Shown piece after piece: positions 37,286 to 46,759 of a stretch of 64,000 nucleotides of DNA. Position 1 is the stretch's first letter; each line of letters starts with the position of its first letter. The position numbers were made by a program, and so were the translations under genes. The notes beneath the pieces are model-generated. The model was given only the letters and a program-made list of their open reading frames with translations. It did no database searches and was not told where the DNA came from. The stretch comes from Cavia porcellus (lineage: Eukaryota; Chordata; Mammalia; Rodentia; Caviidae), in NCBI RefSeq assembly GCF_034190915.1, contig NW_026947493.1, positions 44,820,501 through 44,884,500 on the forward strand. The letters are read 5' to 3'.

Positions 37286-39289
37286 GTATATGTTTAGTTA
37301 TATGTGTATACCTGCAGGTTGTTCTTTCTTTTCGAGCACTTTCTTTCCCTTTCATTATTACAATATCTGTTAAATATTTTGGATCTTATTACTCTTTGGG
37401 TGATATTCTTTAGGCTACTTTTATCCACTCTGTGCAGGTCATTTCTGTTTCTAAAATTTGTTTAAATTCAAGCCAATGTATCCTCACATTAATTATATCA
37501 CTACTATAGACAAGAAGTCTCTGAACAATTATCCTGCCTCTTCTCTTGACCTTTATGTTGTGCTCTAAGCACATTTTTTAAAAGGATAAATAAGCTCTGA
37601 ATTCTACTTAACGCAGTATAGTAGTTGGATGCTGTGTCTTAACTGTTAGGGTCTGCAAAGTCTGACCTTCCAACTTCTATGGCCACTTTGACAGCTCCTT
37701 AGAATGCACCAAGCTCTTCAACACCCTGGGAACTTTGCATTCATTATTCTATTGCAATGCTAACACTTTGAATGTTTGTTTCTACTTCTATCCCCAAGTC
37801 TCAGATTAAATATGACCACCTCAAAAAAACTTCTTTGATCACAGAATGTGACCCCTGTTTTTCTATATTACTTTTTTCTTATGGATAAAAAGTATTCCCA
37901 GAATATATATACATATATTACATAATATATAGCATATATGTTTCATATATGCTATAGTTAAACATGTAAATATATGTATGTATATATATATATAATTTTT
38001 GTTTAATGCATGTCTCCTCCCAAGAATGTAAACACTTTTAGCCCTGGACCATGTTTCTATGGTTCAATCTGATATGTGAGAATACTATAAATATATGGCG
38101 TGAAAGTGAAAGATGTTTCAAGGGAAACTTTCTTATCTGTAGAATCTACAGTAGGTGATCATAAGAGATGAAATTGTAGGTTGCAAACAGTTTTTAGATA
38201 GTTTTGAATGCCACAGAAAGAGGAATATAGTATTTCTTTGCAGGCTGTATATAGCTTTTTAGCAAGGCTATCAACATTATTTATTCATTTATTCTTTCTT
38301 TCCTTTAGCAAATGTGCCAAGAACTATTCTTTGATCTTGTGAAACAAAGATACCTATGACATATATTCTGATCTCCAGGACTCCACAAAAAATGGTTGAT
38401 CTAATACAGCAGGATAAGTAGTGCCTAGAATGGTATTTGTAATGTTACTCAAACACATATTATGCTTGGGGCACATCTGCAATGATCAAAGCTGTTTTTA
38501 TTCCATTTGATTTGTACTGCATGGTCACTTCTTTGAAGGTGTACGCAGTTAGCATCTGTGATAGCATTTGTCCACTATGTCATTTTCTTCTAACAAATTG
38601 CTATTTCCAAGATTCACCTGGCTACTAGAGAACCTCTGATAGTCTGCATGGACTTAATGCTCTGGGCATAGTGCCTCCAACAGGGCAGTTGATCAATATG
38701 CATTTCCTTCTGGGAATTTTAAACTTTGAGATGCAGAATCAAATTTCATTTCAGCACAACAGCTATGGAAGATGGTTGATTCTGAAGCTGCCAGGAATGG
38801 TGTTTCCCCATGTGTGACAAAAGCCAGACACAAAGAAAGTATATTAAGAATTGAAAGACAGAGAGAGACTTCAAATGCTGGTCTCCAAGTTGTTCCTGAA
38901 ACCTAGTATCGCCATTGTACTTTGTGTTAATTAATCAACCTACTGTGGAATTCATGATCAGGTAAATCTGCATTTTCCCCCAATTACAGCTTAAGCCATA
39001 CATTTTACAATATTAACTAAAGCAAATTCTGCATCTCACTAGTTGGTATTTAATGTAGAGTAATCATCAAATATGTGACTTTTCCAGCCTCTTTACAGGG
39101 ACTAGTTCTTTAGCATGTACTATAGCAAATGCTATCTAGAGCTGGCAAATTCACTCAAAATTGTTTTTTCTGTCTATGCCACTACATACACATGAATTCC
39201 TGAATTATGTTTAAGTATCACTTCCTTTTTTATCTTATGGAATGAGTTTAGCAGTTTTACAACCTAGAAAAAAATCTCTTAAATTTTTT
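37286..39289. other. Non-coding stretch, nothing else recognised
   Basis: AT-rich, apart from the AT palindrome described separately. No credible ORF. Confidence 0.4.
37929..37955. repeat. Perfect 12-bp palindrome in an AT-rich tract
   Basis: Arms ATAGCATATATG (37929-37940) and CATATATGCTAT (37944-37955) around a 3-base loop TTT. It lies within a longer TA/TATG tract (37900-37995). Confidence 0.85.
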
Positions 39290-39390
39290 CTATCTGAATT
39301 TTCTTATACTAAAGTGAGTAAAAGAATACCTGCCTACCAGATTATATTTAGATAAACATGGAAAAGTGCCATATTTACAAGACCTAGTTC
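39290..39390 (+). repeat. MIR SINE fragment (tentative)
   Basis: TCTATCTGAATTTTCTTATACTAAAG followed by AGAATACCTGCCTACCAGATT resembles a diverged MIR core and tail. Confidence 0.4.
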
Positions 39391-39934
39391 TAATTCATAG
39401 TTAAATTCTTGCCTTCTTCATCCTTTTGACAGATCTATGCAAGGAAAAGAGAGTATTTTACAAACTTTGGGTTCTTAGTAAGATGGGCAACATTAAACTT
39501 TCAAGAAATCTTTGAACAATTCCTCCAAGTGGGTAAAAGTGAATTAATTTATGATATTTTCAGTGGAAAATTGTTGATGCACCCTTAGAAAAACTTGATT
39601 TCATTCCCCTCATTTTTTCTATAATGTTTCCATATTTCAAATAACCCTGGAATACACAGTGGTACATAATTGATTGTTCAATAAATATTTATTGGATAAA
39701 TAAACTAATATTTTAAATTATGTGTATCATTTGTGTAGTACTGATCATTAATTTTTAGAATATTTATAACCTTTCCTCTTTTGTGTTCTTTAATTATTGC
39801 ATAACTATTTTTTCCAGAGCAGACATTGTAGCACATCTTAAAACAAGGTAAAAGAGAAGAGAAAGAAGGATTTGGGCTCAAAATAAATTTACTTCTAAGT
39901 ATCTTAGGAACTTATTATATAGTACTTGTGCAAA

Positions 39935-40185
39935 AATGTATATTAGCACAAATATATTGAAATTTGTAGTAACAGAAAACTGAACATAGCTTCAGTGTCT
40001 ATTGATAAAGGGCTTATTAAAGAAATTTTGTGCAGCTCCCCAGTAGGATACTATACAGCTGGTTTTCATTCTACCTACTATTTTGAAAGTATCTAAAGAA
40101 TATGTTACTAAGTGAAAACATCACTTTTACATAAATGAGAAGTAATAAGACAATATATTGTTCTTGAACACATCTTTATAAATAA
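39935..40185 (+). repeat. Old L1 3' end (L1M-like), sense
   Basis: AACAGAAAACTGAACATAGC, GTCTATTGATAAAGGGCTTA, CCAGTAGGATACTATACAGC and TGTTACTAAGTGAAAACATC match the order of old L1M 3' ends. Confidence 0.65.
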
Positions 40186-40639
40186 CATCATTAGAGTTTA
40201 ATAATAGTGACCTGGATAATTTGGACCAAGCAGGCAACTAAAAAGAACCCAAGTATATGTTCAAAAAAGAAAATATTTTTGAGAGTTTCAAAAAACAAGT
40301 AGCTTAGTAAAGAATGACTGAGCTGAGTTTCAGGAAAAGATGGAAGTTCAAGGTGCTGAGGATTATAGTTGGGGCTTATTTTGCCCTGAGATGATTGGTT
40401 CTTCCTAGTGCTTTTGATAGTGACACAAAGAAGGGCCAGCAGTTGGCTACCAGGGATTGCCTGAACCTAGAAGTAGGTCCTAGAAAAGCTTTGCTCAAAT
40501 AACAGAGATTGAGAAATGGAAATTTATGAGTCCTAGCCTGCAAGAGGTTGTGACTTGGGTGAGATTTTTGAGATAAAATTGCTGAGAACTGTGTTGCCGA
40601 TGCACTATAAGCAGGTGACATGGACAAGAAGTGCTCATT
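40186..40639. other. Non-coding, nothing recognised
   Basis: No repeat was assigned between the two L1 pieces. The minus frame at 40376-40627 has no known domain. Confidence 0.4.
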
Positions 40640-42116
40640 GAAGGATACCGTATTGCTGGCTGTGAGATAATGGTTTTGTTAATATGGTATATTACATCTA
40701 TTGATTTGCATATGTCACACCATTCCTACATTCCTAGGATGAATCCTACTTGGTCATGGAATAAAATCTTGATGATTTGCTACATTCTGTTTACTAGAAT
40801 CTTATTTAGGATTTTTGCATCTATATTGATTAGGGAGATGGGCCTGTAGTTTTCTTTTTTGGTTGGGCCCTTCTCTGGTTTTGGAATCAGGGTGATATTG
40901 CTTCCAGGAATGATTTTGAGAGTACTGCTTCCTTTTTAATTTCTTTAAAGAGTTTCCACATTCCTTATAGAATTGAAAGGTGAATCTGCCAGGCCTTGGG
41001 ATTTTCTTTATTGGTAAGTTTTTATTTACATTTTGAACTTCATTGGCTAGTATTGGGTTAGTTAGAATTTTTATATCTACTTAATTTAGTTTTGGAAATT
41101 TGATTATGTCTAGGAATCTGTCCATTTCATCTTTTTCCATCCTATTAGAATATAGCTTGTCATAGTAGGTGATAATGATCTGCATTTCTGTGGACTCTGT
41201 TGTAATTCCCCCTTTATAATTGCTTGAATTTGTGTTTTCTTTCTCTTTTAATGAGATTGGTTAATGGTTTATCAATTATATTTATTCTTTCAAAGAACTA
41301 ACTTTCCAATTCATTGATTCTTTGTATTGTTTCTTAGTCTACATTACATTAATTTCTGTACTTATCTTTAAAATTTCCTCCCTTGTATGAACTTCGGGTT
41401 TGATTTGCTGTTCTTTTTGTACAAGTTTGAGGTTCAGCCTTAGGTTGTTTGACCTTGTTCTGTTTTCTTATTAATCGCAATAAATTTCCCTAGTAGGACT
41501 GCTTTCATTGTTTTCCATAAGTTTTTGTATGTTACATCAGCATTATCATTTAATTGTATATACTGTTTAATTTTCCCTGCAACCCATTGGTTGTTCAGAA
41601 TGGTGTTGTTTAATTTCCATGTTTTAATGTAGTTTTTGTGACTTCCTTTGTTACTGATTTCCAGTTTCATTGCACTATCTTCTCAGCTAATATATGATCT
41701 ATTTTGAAGAACATCCATGTGCAATTGAGAAGAATGTATATTCCAATATTTTGGGAGGGAATATTGTGTAGTCATTTTCCAAGTCATTTTGTTCACAGGC
41801 TTGGTCTAATCTTAATATTTCTTTGTTTATTTTTTGTCTAGTTCATTTATGGTATTTGTGAGAGTAGGGTATTAAGATTCCCTGCTACAACTGTGTTAGT
41901 GTTTAATTGATTTTTCATGTATGTTAATATGTGTTTTATGTAGTTGAGTGAACTTGTGTTTGGTATATAAATATGTATGATTGTTGTCTCTTCTTGGAGT
42001 TTTCCCTTTACATGTATGTAGTGACCTTGTTTGTTGCTTTTGACCAGTTTTGGCTTAAAGTTTACATTGTTTGCAAGTAGAATAGCATAACTTCTTGACT
42101 CTACAGGGGAATGTGT
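40640..42116 (-). pseudogene. L1 ORF2 remnant, antisense
   Basis: The minus strand carries a decayed LINE-1 ORF2 from the endonuclease/RT linker into the reverse transcriptase domain. The longest surviving frame (41440-41670) contains KLNNTILNN, QWVAGKIKQYIQ and GKFIAINKK, which align with the ORF2 linker between endonuclease and RT. Plus-strand blocks such as TAGAATCTTATTTAGGATTT and GGCCTGTAGTTTTCTTTTTT are the usual antisense RT region. The 5' side (higher coordinates) is cut by the MaLR element at 42117; the 3' side fades near 40640. No intact ORF, so it is not active. Confidence 0.88.
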
Positions 42117-42412
42117 TGTTTAATCTCCAAGAGAAGCTAGTTGTCATGCTGGCTTCCTGATATGAACTCAGCTATTTTCATTGTCCGAGGAGCTCAGGAG
42201 CTCATTGTCACTAAGGATGACTGTGATACTTTTGAGGGGAGCTCTGGTCCTTATTTTCAGTGTCTCTTCTTGGCTCCAGTGAAGAACCCTCACTCTATTG
42301 GCATAGACCCTTCACCACACTGGCATAAACTTTCTAGCTTCCACTACTGATTTTTGGGCCTTTCCAGCACAGATTCATGAAGTAGATTTGCATGGGTCAT
42401 TGTGGACTCTAG
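42117..42412 (+). mobile_element. MaLR-type 5' LTR, first part
   Basis: First part of an LTR, TGTTTAATCTCCAAGAGAAG ... TGCATGGGTCATTGTGGACT, that continues at 46569-46759 after a later provirus insertion. It aligns with a second copy at 47862-48330 (CTGGCTTCCTGATATGAACT, CAGAGGAGCTTGG-like, TAGACTTTCTAG, TTGCATGAGTCATTG). The two LTRs bracket a 1.1-kb internal segment. Confidence 0.8.
42407..42412. repeat. Target-site duplication of the minus-strand provirus (left)
   Basis: CTCTAG here is repeated exactly at 46563-46568. A 6-bp duplication is usual for betaretroviruses and defines the provirus ends. Confidence 0.9.
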
Positions 42413-42738
42413 TGATCCGGCCCGCGGATCAATCCGTGGGGTGTACCTGGAGGGGGAACGGGGATTAGTAGAACAGAGGGAGACAAAGGAGATTGAAGCA
42501 AGTTGAGAGAATCCAATCAAACCTCGTTTATTCAGGAAGTGATCACATCTTTTATAGGCCAAGGGCGGGTTGGTGGGACAGGAAGAGGCTACAGGGATGA
42601 ATACAACAGGGTCATCGTCACGTCCGGGTATGTGACTTAAGCAGGAGAGGATCATGGTTAATGTAGGCAGACGCATTATGTGCTCATAGGAGAGAGAGGT
42701 GGGGAGGCAGCACTGGGGCTGCTGCACTGCTCCCTACA
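42413..42738 (-). repeat. 3' LTR of the provirus (326 bp)
   Basis: On the minus strand it begins TGTAGGGAGC and ends GCCGGATCA. A TATA box (TATAAA) lies at 42551-42556 and a poly-A signal (AATAAA) at 42527-42532, only about 18 bases downstream. The R region must therefore be very short, as in several betaretroviruses. It differs from the 5' LTR at roughly 30 positions by eye (about 9 percent), suggesting an old insertion. Confidence 0.92.
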
Positions 42739-42750
42739 TCTCCTCCCTTT
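42739..42750 (-). promoter_or_regulatory. Polypurine tract of the provirus
   Basis: The minus strand reads AAAGGGAGGAGA directly before the 3' LTR start, the expected plus-strand primer site of a retrovirus. Confidence 0.85.
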
Positions 42751-42953
42751 CTATATTACTTAATCAGGAGTATGGCAGGCCCTGTGAGGACAGCGCCTGT
42801 CTTAGGAACCTCATTACATGAACCCAACCAGGCCTTACCCATCATGGGTGTGCAGGACAGCAGTTGGTCCTGTGCCTGTCTTAGGCGGCCGAGGGAGTAA
42901 CATGCATGTCCTAGTTGCCTGTCTCTGGCTGCCTGTCCATTGCCCCAGGGCAT

Positions 42954-43497
42954 TTAGGCTGCATCATCATATGGGCCACTCATGGGAATTCCTTCCTGGT
43001 AGGTTTGTTGATCTGCCATCTCCAGCTGGTGATAGTGTACCTGAATGGGCTTTGCCAAAAACGTGTCTATCCGGTTATTAATGAGCGTCATAATCCTCTG
43101 AAAAATACAAGGACCCACAGAGAGGAGAAGCAACAAGGCAGCTAGGGGACCCAAAAGGGGTGCTAGGTAAGGGAAAAGTCCCTCCCCCCACATCGAAGAG
43201 AAGAGATTAGCAGCCATTTGTTGTCGTTGCTGTTGAAGCCGTTCTTCTATTTCTTGAAGCTTGCCTCGCACAACATCGGACTGATTGACATAGAAGCAGC
43301 ATTTTTTTTTTGCAGTCTATTTGGCTGGTTTGTGTTCCTCCATACCGTAAAGAGCCTCCTCCTCAGTCACAGGGGGTTCCGTACATGGCTGTTAGCAGTT
43401 GTAGTCTGTTTGGTGGGGGTCCAAATCCACCATGGGAGTGGTACGGTCCAAAGAGAAGGCTGAGTAGGCAGCATAAGGCTCCGAGGAGTTGTGTCAT
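42954..43497 (-). pseudogene. Internally deleted env remnant
   Basis: The minus-strand ATG at 43495-43497 opens a hydrophobic signal-peptide-like start (MTQLLGALCCLLSLLFG), and a short surface-subunit N-terminus ends in a stop within a TPCD-GG-like motif similar to type-D Env. About 60 codons later the sequence jumps to the end of the transmembrane subunit. A CFY-NQS-like segment follows the usual cysteine motif position. Next come a heptad-like glutamine-rich stretch, a membrane span (LLGPLAALLLLLSVGPCIF) and a cytoplasmic tail with YHQL, to a stop at 42954-42956. The last part is one open frame (42954-43271). The receptor-binding region, cleavage site, fusion peptide and most of the TM ectodomain are missing, and the halves are in different frames, so no functional Env can be made. 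Confidence 0.85.
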
Positions 43498-43537
43498 CTA
43501 TAAAAGAACACAGGGGCTTGTGCGTCAGGAAATGACA

Positions 43538-44312
43538 TTATTCCTGGGCATTGCATGGGGTCTTAGAAGAACTGTCTATTTGTTCTACAAGGTGCTCAGG
43601 TAGCCATCTAGCCTCTCTGTCTTGTTGAGAGTAAACACATACTGAACCTCGTCCCCATATGAGAACGGGGTCAGGGCCATACTATGAATTAGTGAGGGGG
43701 GGTCTCTCCATAGTACAGAAGCAAATTGCTTTTGTGTTTCAGAATGCCAAAAACACATGGCTGCTGACTTTCCAGAAGCATCCACATTTAAAAAATTAAG
43801 GATGAATAAGGCATGAGATAGAATATTTTTAGGTGTTCCCTTTGTGGAGTACCATTCCCCCTTTTTTATTTTATCAACAGTGAGTTTTAGGAAGAGATGT
43901 GCCCTTTTAACTATGCCTTGACCTTGAAGGTTATAAGGTATGCCTTTTATATGATCGATATTAAGATGTTGACAGAAACGAGCAAAGGCAGAATTAGCAT
44001 AGCCTGGACCATTATCAGTCTTTAATTATTGTGGGCATCCCAGAACTGAGAAGGCTGACAGCATACGGGATAACGTGTCTCGCAGCTTCTCCAGTCTGGA
44101 GAGTGTAAAAAATGAAGCCAGTGTATGTATCAACAATTACATGTATATATTTTAAGTTGCCGAACTCATTGAAATGAGTAACATCCATTTGCCACAAGGT
44201 GTTAGGGATTAAACCTTTAGGATTGACTCCCAGGTGTTGAACAGGCAAGTGAATAGCACAAGAAGGGCAATTTTTTATAATTTGTCTGGCTTGTTCTATA
44301 GTGATCTTAATA
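43538..44312 (-). pseudogene. Integrase remnant of pol
   Basis: The minus strand encodes most of a betaretroviral integrase. It has part of the zinc-binding head (ARQIIKNCPSC), then QMDVTHF with the first catalytic aspartate, TDNGPGY with the second, and the GQGIV block. In that block the third catalytic residue is lysine (QGQGIVKRAH) where glutamate is expected. The C-terminal part follows (LWRDPP) and a stop lies at 43538-43540. Frameshifts are evident near 44015, just before TDNGPGY, and near 43625. The open parts are 44015-44248 and 43585-43785. The end lies about 40 bases before the env ATG. The N-terminal histidine pair of the zinc site is lost at the deletion joint near 44312. Confidence 0.9.
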
Positions 44313-44900
44313 CAGCATTACAGAAAAACAAACGGTAAGAAATCACTAGTTAGCAAGTTACACATTGTCATCCTAGAAATAGCTGTCCAGGCTACAAAAC
44401 CAAAGTATGTAAAGTGACATTTAAACAGTGACACTGCCAACAGTTCTGCTCAATGATCCAACAAAAACTTAGTAATATGGTTATCAGTCCTATATACTTG
44501 TTTTTTATCTCAAAGAGGGCAAGACCAAACATATCAACACAGAACAAAACAGTTTTTAAAAAAAGATTTAAAGAAATACAGTTTTTAAAGCAAGTCCGCT
44601 GGAGATCTTCACTGTTTATCTAATTGTCTCTAGTTTTCTCCAAACAGTTGTCCCCATTTTCACACACATTAAATACACACTGTGTATTATAGAACTAATC
44701 AAATCATTACAGGATGATGAAGGCTTCTCAGGTTTTTAAGATCTGACATTGGGGAAGACAATAATAACTACCACAGTGTCTCTCATTCTCCTCTCAGCAG
44801 CTGTCCCCATCCTTACATATGCTGAAATTAAACTTAAGAGACCAGACCAATATCACTCCAATCAGTTAAATGAGTCAAAGTAATTGACATTGGAATCTCT
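44313..44900. repeat. Foreign segment replacing pro-RT of the provirus
   Basis: This stretch occupies the position where protease, reverse transcriptase and RNase H should lie, yet I find no frame resembling them. 44328-44500 matches 37110-37285 outside the provirus. About 44630-44680 and 44785-44840 resemble each other (AGTTGTCCCCATTTTCACAC / AGCTGTCCCCATCCTTACAT). Either a repeat inserted here along with a deletion, or it is a decayed internal segment of unusual origin. Confidence 0.6.
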
Positions 44901-45047
44901 ATCTCTGGAGTCTTTTTGTAAAATGACCAGTCTTTCTACAGGTAAAACAGTTTTGTTTATGCTTTTAAGATAAGAACTGTTTAACTGTAAACCCTTGCAA
45001 GGCAGCAGCCATAGCAAGGCCTTGCTGACAAGCAGTTTCAATGTCAA

Positions 45048-45183
45048 TGGTACCAGGGATTGAACTCACAGCCTTTTATTTGTTGGGCAGGCAACTGTGC
45101 CACTGAGTTAAATCTCCAGCCCTGGGGACTGAACTCGCAACTTTGTGCTTCGCTTATGTCTTTGAGCTAAATCTCCAGCCCCT
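45048..45183 (-). repeat. Head-to-tail pair of ID SINEs inside gag
   Basis: On the minus strand GGGGCTGGAGATTTAGCTCA (45183 downward) is followed by a body ending near GAGTTCAGTCCCC. A second copy then begins AGGGCTGGAGATTTAACTCA and ends GTGAGTTCAATCCCTGGTAC at 45048. No A tail separates them, so this looks like a dimeric insertion or a tandem duplication. Confidence 0.85.
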
Positions 45184-45556
45184 GCTTAATGCTCCTGAGG
45201 AACTCATATTGCCCTCAAATTGCATTTGGGCCTCTCTGTTGGCATAGGCATCCTCCACTATTAATATATTAAGGTCCCACCCATTGCTGGCTCGTGTATT
45301 GTGCCTGGCGGTCTCTCTGCAATTTTTTGTATATTCTGATTTTTACAAAAGATTATCCCCACCTGATACAGTCACTCGGGCCAATCTTTGTCAGTCTGTA
45401 GGTGTGAGCCAGCCGTCAGCCAGAGAATTTAAAACAGCATGAGTGAAAGCAGCTGTAAGGCCATATTGGGCAACCGCTGTCTTTAATTCTTTTAAAGCTG
45501 CCACTGTGAATGGCGTATGGTCCTAATGACTTGTGGAGCTAGCGGCATTGCGCTCA

Positions 45557-45712
45557 CGCCATCTTGTGGCTGTGCAGTGCCATCTTGGGGAGGTACGTTT
45601 GTTTCTGCCACCAAAAACACAATTTTGGGGAGGACCCACCCTATTGTGGCGGAAGTGAGGCAAGCACCATTTTAAGAGCACCACGAGGCCTGCCAGAGGC
45701 AGGCGCCATCTT
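45557..45712 (-). promoter_or_regulatory. Cluster of AAGATGGC motifs (YY1-like)
   Basis: The minus strand has AAGATGGCG at 45557-45565 and 45704-45712, AAGATGGCA at 45578-45586 and AAAATGGTG at 45665-45673. AAGATGGCG matches the known YY1 core. They lie in the gag region between matrix and capsid, partly as imperfect direct repeats. Function is inferred from the motif only. Confidence 0.45.
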
Positions 45713-46216
45713 AGGAGCACTATAAGGCTGTGTAGCTTGGAGGGCCTTGTGTGACCGTCTCCTCAATCTGAGGATCTGCATGCTGCTGAGCAAGTAGCTC
45801 AGAAATTAAATTCCAATATGCAAAGGTGGTCACCAGACCCTTTTCCGGACCAAAAACCCTATAATAATCTTTTAGAGCATCTCCTACTCTTTTCCACCTC
45901 TTGGTATCTATAGAGCCCTCTAGGGGGAACCAAGGGCAAACCTTATGGATAAACTGAAAATACTGCAACAATTCTTTTGTTCTAACTCTTAACCCTCTTG
46001 TCTTTAATGCCTTGGTAAGGCCTCCCATGAACAATTTATGTTCGCTCAATGCTTGACCCATGTCCAGGAAAGGGGATGGGGTTGCCATTCACTCACCGTG
46101 ACTCCGGCAGCATGCTGGGTGGTTGTCTGCACAGGCCTCGGTCCTTGATTCAATTTGCTTCCACTTTTAGCCGGCATTCTCAAATGGCTCCCTCGTTGAC
46201 TCCCCCATGCCAGGAG

Positions 46217-46234
46217 CCCCCATGCTGGGTGCCA
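46217..46234 (-). promoter_or_regulatory. Primer-binding site, lysine-tRNA type
   Basis: The minus strand reads TGGCACCCAGCATGGGGG two bases after the 5' LTR. This is close to the complement of tRNA-Lys(1,2) 3' end (TGGCGCCCAACGTGGGGC), used by type-D betaretroviruses. Four differences over 18 bases are consistent with decay. Confidence 0.85.
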
Positions 46235-46236
46235 CT

Positions 46237-46562
46237 TGATCCGGCCCACGGATCAATCTGTGAGGTGTACCTAGAGAGGGAATGGGGATTAGTAGAACAG
46301 GGGGGAGACAAAGAGAGATTGAAGCAAGTTGAGAGAATCCGATCAAGCCTCCTTTATTCAGGAAGTGATCACATCTTTTATAGGCCAAGGGCGGGTTGGT
46401 GGGACAGGAAGAGGCTACGGGGATGAATACAGCAGGGTCATCAGCACTCTGGGTATTTGACCTAAGCAGGAGAGGATCATGGTTAATGTAGGCAGACACA
46501 TTATGTGCCCATAGAAGAGAGAGACAGGGAGGCAGCACTGGGGCTGTCACCCGCTCCCTACA
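46237..46562 (-). repeat. 5' LTR of the provirus (326 bp)
   Basis: Same length and ends as the 3' LTR. TATAAA at 46377-46382 and AATAAA at 46353-46358 are both kept. The right-hand duplication CTCTAG follows at 46563-46568. Confidence 0.92.
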
Positions 46563-46759
46563 CTCTAGAACTTCAGCAGGACTCATGCAGGATAATTCCA
46601 TGGGAATCCAGGCCCTTGGCTGGATTTTCTAGGTCTTTAGTGTGTGGACATATTTCTTGCACTTTCTTTGTATTTGACTTCTTGGGTGACCATTATAAAT
46701 AATACTATAAATTATGTGTCCTGTATTGCTTGTTCTTCTTGCAAACTCTGACTACAACA
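46563..46759 (+). mobile_element. MaLR-type 5' LTR, second part
   Basis: Continues the LTR begun at 42117 (first 6 bases are the provirus duplication). Shares GGCTGGATTTTCTAGGTCTT, GTATTTGACTTCTTGGGTGA and CCATTATAAATAATACT with 48190-48270, and ends CTGACTACAACA. Confidence 0.85.

Larger units (their letters stand above)
44905..46061 (-). pseudogene. gag remnant: matrix, capsid, nucleocapsid
   Basis: The likely native start is the ATG at 46059-46061 (MGQALSEH, fitting an MGxxxS myristoylation signal); an upstream in-frame ATG at 46088 adds nine residues. The matrix part is open to 45720 and includes FIHKVCPWFPLEGS and WKRVGDALK, typical of betaretroviral matrix. At about 45200-45535 a decayed capsid frame shows AVAQYG, ADGWLTP and SGGDNLL before stops. 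A tandem ID SINE dimer lies at 45048-45183. After it, AMAAALQG and a zinc knuckle CFTCRKTGHF (44911-44957) remain; the final cysteine of the knuckle is lost. The C-terminal capsid domain is missing. Confidence 0.88.
42413..46562 (-). mobile_element. Endogenous retrovirus, betaretrovirus-like with gamma-type env, internally deleted
   Basis: A 4,150-bp provirus on the minus strand: 5' LTR 46237-46562, lysine-tRNA-like primer site, gag remnants, integrase, short env remnant, polypurine tract, 3' LTR 42413-42738. Ends are TG...CA and the 6-bp duplication is perfect. Gag matrix, capsid, zinc knuckle and integrase resemble the MMTV/type-D group. The env tail and signal-peptide region resemble gamma-type Env as found in type-D viruses. 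Protease, RT and RNase H (about 2-3 kb in relatives) are absent, and a stretch containing another repeat stands there. Frameshifts, stops and a lost integrase glutamate make it defective. It sits inside a MaLR LTR, so it came later than that element. Confidence 0.92.

Noticed and set aside
46049..46426. 125-codon plus-strand frame, and minus-strand frame 46167-46601
   Set aside because: Both overlap the proviral 5' LTR and leader; the same minus frame recurs in the 3' LTR at 42344-42727, so it is an LTR shadow.
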